In this document: positions 52,640 to 61,689 of the stretch, one piece after another | How the letters are laid out: each line of letters starts with the position of its first letter | Numbering within the stretch: the stretch's first letter is position 1 | Assembly: GCA_031254295.1 (NCBI GenBank) | Contig: JAIRUS010000099.1 | Coordinates: 1-61,689 of the forward strand | Direction of reading: 5' to 3' | Origin: Streptococcaceae bacterium | GTDB lineage: Bacteria; Bacillota; Bacilli; Lactobacillales; Streptococcaceae | Length of the DNA stretch: 61,689 nucleotides | Notes under the pieces: generated by a model | The model's input: the letters and a program-made list of their open reading frames with translations, nothing else | Database searches by the model: none | What the model was told of the DNA's origin: nothing | Position numbers and translations under genes: made by a program

Positions 52640-52892
52640 TCAGAACAACAATTTGGTTGAAACAGTATAGCAAATCTGGGATGTTGAAAGCCAGATAGTC
52701 ACTTGATCAAATTTATCATCTGATTTTTCTTAGGCTGAATCAAGTAAGTCGAGGCGTCTTCCACGTTACGGATTTGAGATTTACACTGCGGTAATGCTTC
52801 GAGATTTGAGGCAGACAAGCCAGAAGTAAATGAATAAAGGTGGTAACACGGTTTTTCGTCCTTTCGATAACTGTTGTTGCGCCTTTTTGTTT
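52640..52892 (+). promoter_or_regulatory. T-box leader of ileS
   Basis: T-box core AAAGGTGGTAACACGG (52836-52851) with CGTCCTTTCG and downstream T-rich run; precedes an aminoacyl-tRNA synthetase gene. Upstream boundary approximate. Confidence 0.8.
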
Positions 52893-52900
52893 TTGTAAAA

Positions 52901-53119
52901 TAAGAGTTCCTGTGAAAGGCACATTACAGCGTTAGGCTCCTTTGCTGTATCCCATACTATCTTCGCCTTTGGCTACGCTGTCCACTCTGGTGGAGCTACT
53001 AAGAGCTTGCTACGAGCTGAAGCGCTAGCACCCTCTTATCGCTAAGTGGCTAAAGCCACAAGTCGAGTGGCATCTGCATTCGCCTGCCTTGTACTATGCC
53101 TTTTGCAGGAACTCTAATA
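52901..53119. mobile_element. Candidate MITE-like element with ~22-bp terminal inverted repeats
   Basis: TAAGAGTTCCTGTGAAAGGCAC (left) vs reverse complement of right end TTAGAGTTCCTGCAAAAGGCAT, 18/22 matches; contains GTGGC-TAAA-GCCAC stem-loop. Confidence 0.5.
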
Positions 53120-53156
53120 AGCCAATAAACTACAAATAATAAAGGAAACAGAATAT

Positions 53157-55940
53157 ATGAAAATTAAAGATACTTTGAATCTTGGGAAAACTGAGTTTCC
53201 AATGCGTGCAGGGCTTCCGACTAAAGAACCTCTGGCACAAGAAAAATGGCAAGATGAGAAACTCTATGAACTTCGCCAAAAACTGAATGAGGGAAAACCA
53301 TCTTTTATGCTGCATGACGGCCCTCCTTATGCCAATGGAAATATCCACTTGGGACATAGTTTGAATAAAATTTCTAAAGATATCATCATTCGTTATAAGT
53401 CAATGTCGGGTTATCGTGCGCCTTATGTTCCAGGTTGGGATACACATGGCCTGCCAATTGAGCAACAATTAGCTAAACAAGGTATTAAACGCAAGGAGAT
53501 GTCTCGTCCTGAATATTTGGAGCTTTGCCGTCAGTTTGCCATGGGGCAGGTTGACACACAGCGCAAAGACTTTAAGACACTTGGTGTGCTTGGCGATTGG
53601 GAGCATCCTTATGTTACGCTACAACCTGAGTATGAAGCGGCTCAAATTCGTGTTTTTGGCGCAATGGCTGAGAAAGGCTATATCTATCGTGGTGCAAAGC
53701 CAATTTATTGGTCACCATCGTCAGAGTCAGCCTTGGCAGAAGCAGAAATCGAATACGCCGATGTAAAATCCCCATCATTGTACGTTGCTTTTAAGGTTGT
53801 AGATAATAAAGGGAAGATTCCTGCAGATACTGAATTTGTTATCTGGACGACAACAGTCTGGACTTTCCCATCTAACCGTGGTATCTTTGTTCATCCAGAG
53901 GTAACTTATGTGATTGTACAAGTAGCTGATCGTAAGTTTATGGTGGCTAAAGATTTGCTTGAAGATGCTGCAAGTAAGATTAATTGGGAATCTTATGACG
54001 TCGTCCAAGAGCTTCTAGGTAAAGAGCTTGAAGAAATGACAGCTCAACATCCATTTTATGATCGTACTTCTCTTGTCATGCTAGGAGATTATGTTGAGAC
54101 ATCTGCTGGTACGGGGCTTGTGCATAGCTCACCTAATCATGGTGAGGATGACTATTTTTATTCACGTAAATACAATCTTGACGTGATCGAAGATTTGGAT
54201 AATCAAGGACGTTTCAATGAGAATGCGCCAGGGATTGAAGGACTTTTCTATGAAGAGGCTATCCCAACGATTCAAAAATGGCTTGAAGAGAACGACAGAC
54301 TTCTGCATATTGAGTATTTTATCCATAGTTATCCACATGACTGGCGTACGAAAAAGCCAGTTATCTATCGTGCCTTACCACAATGGTTTGCCTCTATTGA
54401 CAAGTTCCGCGAGGATATTCTGACAGCCGTAGAAAATGTAAATTGGGTTGTTCCGTGGGGAAAGACACGTCTCTACAATATGGTAAGAGATCGTGGCGAT
54501 TGGGTTATCTCGCGTCAACGTGCTTGGGGCGTGCCATTGCCAATTTTTTACGCTGAAGACAGTAGTCCAGTTATCACAAAGGAGACGACTGAACATGTAG
54601 CAGAACTTTTTGCAAAATATGGCTCTAAGGTCTGGTTTGAACGTGAAGCGAAAGATTTGTTGCCAGAAGGTTTCACGCATCCAGCGTCACCAAATAATGA
54701 ATTTACTAAAGAAAATGATATCATGGACGTCTGGTTTGACTCAGGCTCATCATGGAATGCGGTATTGAAGGGACGTCCAGAATTGACCTTTCCAGCCGAT
54801 CTTTACCTTGAAGGCTCTGACCAATACCGTGGCTGGTTCAACAGCTCAATCACAACGTCAGTTGCTGTAAATGGAGTGGCGCCATACAAGTCAGTATTGT
54901 CACAAGGATTCGTACTTGATGGACAGGGGCGTAAGATGTCAAAATCGTTGGGAAACACAATTGTTCCAGCAGATGTGACGAAAAAATTGGGCGCAGACAT
55001 CTTGCGTCTATGGGTAGCTTCGGTTGATTATGAAGGCGATGTTCGTGTGTCTATGGAAATTTTAAATCAAGTAGCAGAGCAATACAAGAAGATTCGTAAT
55101 ACAACACGTTTCCTTTTAGCGAATACGTCAGACTTTAACCCTAAAGAAGATAGTATCGCTTTTGAGAATCTTCGAGCAGCTGATAAATATACATTAGTCA
55201 AATTTTCAAAGCTTGTGGAACGTGTGCGCAGTGCTTATACAAGCTATAACTTCATGTCCGTTTATAAGGAAATTACAAACTTCTTGAACGATTTGTCAGG
55301 ATTCTATATGGATTTTGCCAAAGACGTTGTCTATATTGAAGCTAAAAAATCAATTGAACGTCGTCGCATGCAAACTGTTTTCTATAAGATTTTAGTTGAT
55401 CTGACAAAGCTTCTAGTGCCAATCTTGCCTCATACGGCAGAGGAAGTTTGGTCATATCTTGACTTTGAAGATGAAGCTTTTGCTTATTTAACAGAGATGC
55501 CAGCAGCAGAGAAATACAACCTTAGAGATGAATTTGCAGAAAACTGGACTATGTTCATGGACTTCCGTGATAAAGCGCTCAAGGCACTTGAAAATGCGCG
55601 TGAAGCGAAGCTGATTGGACGCTCACAGGAGGCGTCACTTAAGGTTTATACAGATGAACCAACAAAAGTAATGCTCAAGGAAATTGATGAGAATTTGGCA
55701 CAACTTTTGATTGTGTCAGGCTTTAGTTTGGCAGGGGCAGAGGACTTTACAGCGCCGGAGGGAGCATTGCGTTTTGATGGTGTTGATATCTTAGTTGAAA
55801 AAGCAACAGGTGAGGTGTGCCAACGTTGTCGCCGAGTTGATGAAACAGTCGGTCATGATGATAAATTTGATATGCTCTGCTCACACTGTGCAGACATTAT
55901 CAAGTCTGAATTTCCAGAAATCACTACTTTTGAAGCATAA
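53157..55940 (+). CDS. ileS: Isoleucyl-tRNA synthetase
   Basis: [34 protein letters not shown]-terminal CQRCRR..CSHC zinc site. Confidence 0.98.
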   Translation: MKIKDTLNLGKTEFPMRAGLPTKEPLAQEKWQDEKLYELRQKLNEGKPSFMLHDGPPYANGNIHLGHSLNKISKDIIIRYKSMSGYRAPYVPGWDTHGLPIEQQLAKQGIKRKEMSRPEYLELCRQFAMGQVDTQRKDFKTLGVLGDWEHPYVTLQPEYEAAQIRVFGAMAEKGYIYRGAKPIYWSPSSESALAEAEIEYADVKSPSLYVAFKVVDNKGKIPADTEFVIWTTTVWTFPSNRGIFVHPEVTYVIVQVADRKFMVAKDLLEDAASKINWESYDVVQELLGKELEEMTAQHPFYDRTSLVMLGDYVETSAGTGLVHSSPNHGEDDYFYSRKYNLDVIEDLDNQGRFNENAPGIEGLFYEEAIPTIQKWLEENDRLLHIEYFIHSYPHDWRTKKPVIYRALPQWFASIDKFREDILTAVENVNWVVPWGKTRLYNMVRDRGDWVISRQRAWGVPLPIFYAEDSSPVITKETTEHVAELFAKYGSKVWFEREAKDLLPEGFTHPASPNNEFTKENDIMDVWFDSGSSWNAVLKGRPELTFPADLYLEGSDQYRGWFNSSITTSVAVNGVAPYKSVLSQGFVLDGQGRKMSKSLGNTIVPADVTKKLGADILRLWVASVDYEGDVRVSMEILNQVAEQYKKIRNTTRFLLANTSDFNPKEDSIAFENLRAADKYTLVKFSKLVERVRSAYTSYNFMSVYKEITNFLNDLSGFYMDFAKDVVYIEAKKSIERRRMQTVFYKILVDLTKLLVPILPHTAEEVWSYLDFEDEAFAYLTEMPAAEKYNLRDEFAENWTMFMDFRDKALKALENAREAKLIGRSQEASLKVYTDEPTKVMLKEIDENLAQLLIVSGFSLAGAEDFTAPEGALRFDGVDILVEKATGEVCQRCRRVDETVGHDDKFDMLCSHCADIIKSEFPEITTFEA

Positions 55941-56015
55941 AAGCAAAAAAGACGAATTTACTTCGTCTTTTTATATTCGGACTTTGCGATTAAAAAAAGT
56001 GCTATACTATAGTAT

Positions 56016-56606
56016 ATGAAAAAGGTCATTGGTCTAACCGGTGGGATTGCGACAGGAAAATCGGCGGTAACGTCGTTTTTACGTTCTCAAGGCTTTGTTG
56101 TGATTGATGCCGATGAAGTTGTACATGAGTTACAACAAGTTGGAGGACAGCTTTATGAATTGATTTTAGAAGAATATGGTTCAGAATATTTTGATAAAAA
56201 TGGACAGTTGAATCGAAAAAAACTGGCAAATTTAATCTTTTCAAATCCAGAGATAAATCAGAAACTTGGAAAACTCCAAAATAAAATCATTCGCGATGAA
56301 CTTTGGAGACGGCGAGAACATGTAGCGAGCCAGCAAGATGTATTTTTTATGGATATCCCCTTACTGATTGAAGAAAACTACGAAGATTTTTTTGATGAAA
56401 TTTGGCTTGTCAAAACGACAAATACTTTGCAAACAGAGAGGTTGATGAAGCGAAATTCATTGACTAAAAATGAAGCTATGGCAAGGATCAACTCGCAAAT
56501 GCCAATTGAAGAGAAAGTTAAATATGCCAATGTAGTTTTAGAAAACTCAGGAACTTTAGAAGAATTGCAAGCTCAGATCTTACAGCAAATCGAAAAATTG
56601 AAATAA
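56016..56606 (+). CDS. coaE: Dephospho-CoA kinase
   Basis: KKVIGLTGGIATGKSAVTSFLRSQGFVVIDADEVVHEL. Confidence 0.96.
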   Translation: MKKVIGLTGGIATGKSAVTSFLRSQGFVVIDADEVVHELQQVGGQLYELILEEYGSEYFDKNGQLNRKKLANLIFSNPEINQKLGKLQNKIIRDELWRRREHVASQQDVFFMDIPLLIEENYEDFFDEIWLVKTTNTLQTERLMKRNSLTKNEAMARINSQMPIEEKVKYANVVLENSGTLEELQAQILQQIEKLK

Positions 56607-56626
56607 ATAAGGAAGGGAGAGATTTT

Positions 56627-57862
56627 ACGGAAAAAGAAAAAATTATAGACCAAAAGGTGAATTGGAAGAAAAACTTGATGATAACATGGTTAGGATGCTT
56701 TTTGACAGGGGCATCATCTTCTCTTGTCATGCCATTCTTGCCACTATATATTGAAACTCTAGGTGTAAAATCAGTCACACAGGCGACCTTTTATTCAGGT
56801 TTAGCTTTTGCAGCCACAACCTTGTCCTCAGCCTTAGTCGCTCCTATCTGGGGACGTTTGGCTGACTTACACGGGCGTAAGGTGATGATGGTACGCGCTT
56901 CTGCCATTATGACTTTGACTTTTGGTGGACTTGGTTTTGTTCCAAATGTTTGGATACTTTTATTATTACGTTTACTTAATGGTTTATTTTCAGGTTATAC
57001 TCCAAATGCAACGGCTTTGATAGCCAGTCAAGTGCCACGCGGTAAATCAGGCTATGCTTTAGGCACGCTCGCAACAGGCTTTACAGCTGGTGCTTTGATT
57101 GGCCCTCTGATTGGTGGTGCCCTTGCACAATTAGTAGGAATGCGTGAAGTTTTTTATGTCACAGGAAGTCTTTTGTTAGTGGTTACACTATTAACAATAT
57201 TTTTCGTTCATGAAGATTTTGAAACAGTTGAAAAAAGTGAGTTACTTTCTACAAGAGAAATTTTTGCTCGAATTCCAAACCGTCAAATTCTTTATGGTTT
57301 GTTTGTCACGAGCATGATTTTGCAAATTGCTACGCAGTCAATTGAGCCATTCGTAACACTATATGTGCGCTATTTGAGTCCGAGTTTACCAAATCTGGTT
57401 TTCTTCTCAGGAGTTATTGTTTCCTGTGTTGGCTTTTCGTCTCTGATGTCGTCAAGCGCATTGGGAAGGCTTGGTGATAAGATTGGGAATCATCGCTTGA
57501 TTTTGATTGGTTTAATCTGGACTTTTGTAGTGTATTTGCCCATGTCAATGATTCACAGTGCGCTAATGCTCGGTGTGTTACGATTTTTACTTGGCTTTGG
57601 AACAGGTGCTCTCATGCCCTCTGTCAATTCGCTTTTATCAAAAATCACACCCAAAGAAGGAATTAGCAGAATTTTTGCTTTTAATCAGACCTTTTCTAAT
57701 CTGGGAATGGTAGTAGGTTCACTTGTTGGATCAACCGTGGCGGGAGCATTTTCATTCCGAGCGGCGATTGTCGTAACGACGGGCTTTATCGTCATTAACC
57801 TGGTGTGGTCGCTGATTAATTTCCGTAAATATCTACGAAAAAGAAGCATTATAGAAGCTTAA
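56627..57862 (+). CDS. MFS drug-efflux-type transporter; possible ACG start at 56627 (first canonical start GTG 56657)
   Basis: 12-TM MFS pattern; PIWGRLADLHGRKVMMVRAS motif A. Confidence 0.85.
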   Translation, partial: TEKEKIIDQKVNWKKNLMITWLGCFLTGASSSLVMPFLPLYIETLGVKSVTQATFYSGLAFAATTLSSALVAPIWGRLADLHGRKVMMVRASAIMTLTFGGLGFVPNVWILLLLRLLNGLFSGYTPNATALIASQVPRGKSGYALGTLATGFTAGALIGPLIGGALAQLVGMREVFYVTGSLLLVVTLLTIFFVHEDFETVEKSELLSTREIFARIPNRQILYGLFVTSMILQIATQSIEPFVTLYVRYLSPSLPNLVFFSGVIVSCVGFSSLMSSSALGRLGDKIGNHRLILIGLIWTFVVYLPMSMIHSALMLGVLRFLLGFGTGALMPSVNSLLSKITPKEGISRIFAFNQTFSNLGMVVGSLVGSTVAGAFSFRAAIVVTTGFIVINLVWSLINFRKYLRKRSIIEA

Positions 57863-57945
57863 GCAAGGCAGCATAGGCTTTGTATGAGCTTTAAGAATTT
57901 TTATCGAATATGATATAATAATCTATAGTTTTAAGGACTTTATCT

Positions 57946-59211
57946 ATGCAGCAGCCAAAAAAAATTAGTAAAAGCAATTTCTTAGATTATTCAATTCTAG
58001 TGCCATATTTGGCTCTGGCCATTTTTGGCTTGGTAATCATATTTTCAACTACAGTCCCAGACCAAATCGCAGTAGGAGCAAATATTTATAAACAGGTAAT
58101 TTCACAGTCGGCTTTTTTTCTATTGTCACTGGGGATGATGGTACTAATTTATCGTATTAATATTCGAACGTTTCAGCTAAATGCCTTGCTAGGAGTTTTT
58201 GTTATCATTGAGGGCATATTGCTCTTGGCAGCACGTTTTATTTTTAAGCCTGTAAATGGTGCCCATGGCTGGATTCCTTTGCCAGGTGGTTTTGGAACTA
58301 TCCAACCAGCCGAATTTTTGAAGGTATTCATTATTTGGTATATGGCTTTGATTTTAACTCGGAGACAAGAAAAGATTGCAGAGAAAGATTTAGCTGAACT
58401 TTTTCCTAAGAAAAATTTTTTTGCGAATCTTTTTACAGGCTGGCGACGTTGGATGTTGTTCTTGATTGGCGCTGTTGCAATTATGCCCGACCTTGGAAAT
58501 GCCATTATTTGTATCTTGATTGTGCTTATTTTGATTGGTGCAAGTGGGATTTCATATCGCTGGGCGAGTGGTGTGTTTAGAATCTCTGTCATCGTCTTTG
58601 GAGCTTTTGCGATTCTAGTTGTTTCTACAGCTGGGAATGTTATCCCAAGCTTTATGGGGAGTCTGCGCTATTTAAATAATCGCTTTATGGCTTGGGTGAA
58701 TCCTTTTGCGGGGCTTACTTCCTATGGTAAACAACTTGCGAATGCTTATTATGCTATCTCAAACGGTGGTTGGACAGGTCTTGGTCTAGGTAATTCAATT
58801 GAGAAAAAGGGCTATCTCCCCTTTGCTTCGACAGATTTTGTTTTCCCAGTTGTAATTGAAGAACTCGGAATTATTGGTGGATTTATTATCCTTGGTATTT
58901 TATTCTTCTTGATTTTACGCATCATGCTCGTTGGTATTCGTGCGCGTCACCCTTTTAATGCTTTTATTTGTATTGGGACAAGTACGATGTTACTCGTGCA
59001 GACCTTTGTAAATGTTGGTGGTGCGATTGGTTTGATTCCAGAAACAGGGGTCACCTTTCCCTTTCTATCACAAGGGGGATCATCATTGTTTGTTATCTCT
59101 ATTGCAATTGCCTTGGCTCTTAATGCCTCGGCTCATGAGAAATTGTTAGAATTAAGTGCAGAGAATCAACTATTATTGCAACAAAGGGAGCATTCAAAAC
59201 GCTGGAAATAA
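57946..59211 (+). CDS. ftsW: FtsW/RodA/SpoVE-family peptidoglycan polymerase
   Basis: NGAHGWIPLPG..IQPAEFLK; LGNSIEKKGYLPFASTDFVFPVVIEELGIIGG. Confidence 0.9.
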   Translation: MQQPKKISKSNFLDYSILVPYLALAIFGLVIIFSTTVPDQIAVGANIYKQVISQSAFFLLSLGMMVLIYRINIRTFQLNALLGVFVIIEGILLLAARFIFKPVNGAHGWIPLPGGFGTIQPAEFLKVFIIWYMALILTRRQEKIAEKDLAELFPKKNFFANLFTGWRRWMLFLIGAVAIMPDLGNAIICILIVLILIGASGISYRWASGVFRISVIVFGAFAILVVSTAGNVIPSFMGSLRYLNNRFMAWVNPFAGLTSYGKQLANAYYAISNGGWTGLGLGNSIEKKGYLPFASTDFVFPVVIEELGIIGGFIILGILFFLILRIMLVGIRARHPFNAFICIGTSTMLLVQTFVNVGGAIGLIPETGVTFPFLSQGGSSLFVISIAIALALNASAHEKLLELSAENQLLLQQREHSKRWK

Positions 59212-59266
59212 TGAAGAAGCAGTCGACGCTCGTTCTGATTGGATCCGAGCTACATTATTTACTAGA

Positions 59267-59303
59267 AAAAAAGAAGATAATTAAATCGTTATCTTCTTTT
59301 TTT
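59267..59303 (+). terminator. ftsW terminator copy 1
   Basis: AAAAAAAGAAGATAA...TTATCTTCTTTTTTT. Confidence 0.75.
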
Positions 59304-59385
59304 CGTCGAAATATAAAAAGACAGTCACCGCTAAAGTGTTGTAGCTTCAATGTCCCCGTTCCGATTGAACCCAATCTACATTATT

Positions 59386-59424
59386 TAAAAAGAAGATAAA
59401 TATTTTTTATCTTCTTTTATTTTT
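59386..59424. terminator. Terminator copy 2, probably bidirectional
   Basis: AAAAAGAAGATAAATATTTTTTATCTTCTTTTATTTTTTT. Confidence 0.7.
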
Positions 59425-59439
59425 TTATGTGGTGAAGGG

Positions 59440-59970
59440 TTAAATTTCAAAATATTGTTTTTTCAAGATCTGAGGATAGATGTTTTTCATATTTTCAAGG
59501 TCTTTCTTTTTTGATTCCATTTCATTTGTGATTATAACAGAGAAGTCCTCAAAGGTACGACGGGAATCACGGAAGATGTAGCCTCCGTTTCGTAAGTCGT
59601 CAGCGTCTTCAAAGACAGCCAGATGATTTGAGAGATTTTTGAAAAATTGATCCATAAAATAGATTGGCATATAAAGATTATGTAAAGAAGTGTAGTTTTT
59701 CAAATAATGATAATCTGCGAAAGCAACCTTGACATCTTCGCGTGGATCAACAAAATCTTTATCAGACTCAGAAACAGGACGATTGAGAATCTCGATAATT
59801 TTGATATTAAGCTGACGCCTCACCTCTATCTCCTTATGAAGCTTGATAGCCACAAGTTCCTTCTTGTAACGATTTTCATCATAACGTTTGTATAGGAAAA
59901 AGGATAAGATAAAAAGTGTGGTTGTAATAGCAAATCCGAGCAAAAATGAGATTAAAACTGAAATGTTCAT
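59440..59970 (-). CDS. Small N-terminally anchored hypothetical protein
   Basis: Start MNISVLISFLLGFAITTTLFILSFFLYKRYDENRYKKEL; TM then soluble domain. Confidence 0.6.
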   Translation of the reverse strand: MNISVLISFLLGFAITTTLFILSFFLYKRYDENRYKKELVAIKLHKEIEVRRQLNIKIIEILNRPVSESDKDFVDPREDVKVAFADYHYLKNYTSLHNLYMPIYFMDQFFKNLSNHLAVFEDADDLRNGGYIFRDSRRTFEDFSVIITNEMESKKKDLENMKNIYPQILKKQYFEI

Positions 59971-60041
59971 ATTGCCATTATACAAGTCAAAGAGGAAAAT
60001 TTCAAGGTCTTCTGTTATTATTTTGAATTTGATAACAAATC

Positions 60042-60060
60042 TTTGACCTTTCTTGACCAA
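60042..60060. promoter_or_regulatory. CtsR operator overlapping clpP promoter
   Basis: TTTGACCTTTCTTGACCAA (reverse complement TTGGTCAAGAAAGGTCAAA) matches the direct heptad CtsR consensus; lies over -35. Confidence 0.88.
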
Positions 60061-60071
60061 TAAGTTATAAT
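60043..60071 (+). promoter_or_regulatory. clpP sigma-A promoter
   Basis: TTGACC - 17 bp - TATAAT. Confidence 0.8.
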
Positions 60072-60106
60072 GAGGTTATCAAAATAAGAAAGTGAGAATT
60101 AAATTT

Positions 60107-60703
60107 ATGGCATTAATTCCTTACGTAGTCGAACAATCAAGCCGCGGAGAGCGTTCTTATGATATTTACAGCCGCCTTTTGAAAGATCGTATCATCATGC
60201 TTCAAGGTCAAGTAGAAGATGGAATGGCAAATGCAATTATTGCGCAGCTTTTATTCCTCGACGCACAAGATAATACAAAAGATATTTACCTTTACGTGAA
60301 CACTCCTGGAGGATCAGTTTCTGCAGGACTTGCAATTGTGGACACAATGAATTTTATCAAGTCTGACGTACAAACAATTGTTATGGGAATGGCTGCATCA
60401 ATGGGAACGATTATCGCATCAAGTGGTACAAAAGGTAAACGATTCATGTTACCAAATGCTGAATACTTGATCCATCAACCAATGGGAGGAACAGGACAAG
60501 GCACTCAACAGACCGATATTCAAATCATTGCGGACTCCATCAAAAAGACCCGTGATCGCCTTGAGAAAATCCTGTCAGATAACTCAGAAAAACCAATTGA
60601 ACAAGTTCATGAAGACTGTGAACGTGATCACTGGATGGACGCCAAAGAAACATTAGACTACGGCTTCATCGATGAGATTATGGAAAGAAACGACCTTAAG
60701 TAA
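60107..60703 (+). CDS. clpP: ATP-dependent Clp protease proteolytic subunit
   Basis: [54 protein letters not shown]. Start ATG 60107. Confidence 0.98.
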   Translation: MALIPYVVEQSSRGERSYDIYSRLLKDRIIMLQGQVEDGMANAIIAQLLFLDAQDNTKDIYLYVNTPGGSVSAGLAIVDTMNFIKSDVQTIVMGMAASMGTIIASSGTKGKRFMLPNAEYLIHQPMGGTGQGTQQTDIQIIADSIKKTRDRLEKILSDNSEKPIEQVHEDCERDHWMDAKETLDYGFIDEIMERNDLK

Positions 60704-60732
60704 TAAAACATGCCCTTCGGGGCATGTTTTAT
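60703..60732 (+). terminator. clpP terminator, perfect 13-bp stem with TTCG loop
   Basis: ATAAAACATGCCC-TTCG-GGGCATGTTTTAT. Confidence 0.85.
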
Positions 60733-61025
60733 GTCCGAGCTAAGAAACAAAAAAGCGAGGAACATAAGAAAAAACGTAGTTTTTTCTCATAGCCCTTCGG
60801 GGCATGTTTTATGTCCGAGCTAAGAAACAAAAAAGCGAGGAACATAAGAAAAAACGTAGTTTTTTCTCATAGCCCTCCGGGGCATGTTTTATGTCCGAGC
60901 TAAGAAACAAAAAAGCGAGGAACATAAGAAAAAACGTAGTTTTTTCTCATAGCCCTTCGTGGCATGTTTTATGTCTGAGCTAAGAAACAAAAAAGCGAGG
61001 AGATAAGGAAAAACGCAGTTTTTCT
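60712..61025. repeat. Tandem array of an 80-bp unit, about 4 copies
   Basis: GCCCTTCGGGGCATGTTTTATGTCCGAGCTAAGAAACAAAAAAGCGAGGAACATAAGAAAAAACGTAGTTTTTTCTCATA begins at 60712, 60792, 60872, 60952. Confidence 0.97.
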
Positions 61026-61107
61026 CTTTGCCAACTGCGGAACCGTTTGTAAAAAGGTGTAAAAAGGTGTTTAATAGTTTTAAAATAAATAACAAAAAGA
61101 GAGGCTC

Positions 61108-61491
61108 ATGGATGATGAAACGAGACAATGTCTGTTAGAATTGCTTCTAAAAATTCAAGGGCTAGTTTTTGAATTCGGAGAAATTGATGATCATTCTAGA
61201 GCTTTGCTCCGGCAGTCTTCAAATAATTATCGAGACATTTTAAGCGATTTGGTTTTAGGAGTCCATGACTATATTATTCAGAGTTTAGACGAGAATGGTG
61301 AAGGAGCCTACAAACCTCCTGAACGGTTTATTAGGCTGTGGTTGACTATTCATGCAGTAATAAGGACAGATCCAACGGGTGGCCTTGATTCTGTCGATGT
61401 GCAAAATGCCATTGGTGAAGTTGCCATAGGAATATCGGGACAATACGGAGACGCAAAATCATTTGTGGATAAAGTCGACAGTATGAGGTAA
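61108..61491 (+). CDS. Hypothetical protein, 127 aa
   Basis: ATG after AGAGAGG; predicted helical; no recognised family. Confidence 0.6.
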   Translation: MDDETRQCLLELLLKIQGLVFEFGEIDDHSRALLRQSSNNYRDILSDLVLGVHDYIIQSLDENGEGAYKPPERFIRLWLTIHAVIRTDPTGGLDSVDVQNAIGEVAIGISGQYGDAKSFVDKVDSMR

Positions 61492-61493
61492 AT

Positions 61494-61689
61494 ATGAAAA
61501 AACGAATAAAACTTATTTTAGGTATTGGGATTTCACTTATATTATTTATAGGAGGAGCATTAATAATGATACAGAAAACACCCTTTGATATTTTCTTGAC
61601 GCATGATTTTACAGGAAAGCAAGAGGAGAAGGATAAACAAATTCGATATTATGAAACGGAAATTGCTAAAAAAGTCAAGCAGGAATTCC
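61494..61689 (+). CDS. Membrane-anchored hypothetical protein, 3' truncated by window
   Basis: MKKRIKLILGIGISLILFIGGALIMIQKTPFDIFLTHDFTG... open to the window end. Confidence 0.6.
   Translation, partial: MKKRIKLILGIGISLILFIGGALIMIQKTPFDIFLTHDFTGKQEEKDKQIRYYETEIAKKVKQEF

Noticed and set aside
60712-61025. 80-bp array as a CRISPR
   Set aside because: Head-to-tail repeat of the full unit with no variable spacers and no cas genes.

Overview
Low-GC Gram-positive chromosomal window, probably a lactic streptococcal/lactococcal-type genome judged from gene content and order. The window is mostly housekeeping: prfC (3' end), cshA, priA-fmt-rsmB-stp-pknB, rpsO, spx, murA, tig, folT, proC, glmU, pepC, rlmB, degV, ftsA-ftsZ-yggS-sepF-yggT-ylmH-divIVA-ileS, coaE, ftsW and clpP. 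Two accessory blocks interrupt it. (1) An LXG-type polymorphic toxin/immunity cassette lies at about 16.3-19.3 kb. (2) A surface-protein locus lies at about 25.3-44.8 kb. It encodes a bitopic Ala/Ser-rich membrane protein, a CAP-domain KxYKxGKxW protein, an acidic cytosolic protein, a coupled 53-aa ORF, a leaderless Ig-like domain, three paralogous KxYKxGKxW / glycine-zipper / Ig-like secreted proteins, an LPDTG-anchored Ser/Ala-repeat protein, and two paralogous GT4 glycosyltransferases. Two of the three paralogues carry hypermutable tracts just after the start codon, (ACAAC)8 and (AGCA)13. The tracts keep the gene in frame only at the right copy number, and both off-frames hit stops just after the tract, so this looks like a phase-variable, probably glycosylated surface-protein system. 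No SecA2/SecY2/Asp genes are in the window. Other notable items: an intact THF riboswitch with a decayed copy upstream, a three-way-junction leader before rpsO, a 41-bp duplication of the rpsO 3' end, a 4x80-bp tandem array after clpP, a dispersed stem-loop family with a TAAA apex, a TIR-bounded ~220-bp element between a T-box and ileS, and two genes (ylmH, an MFS transporter) whose Shine-Dalgarno positions point to non-canonical start codons. All assignments come from reading sequence and motifs; no database search was run.
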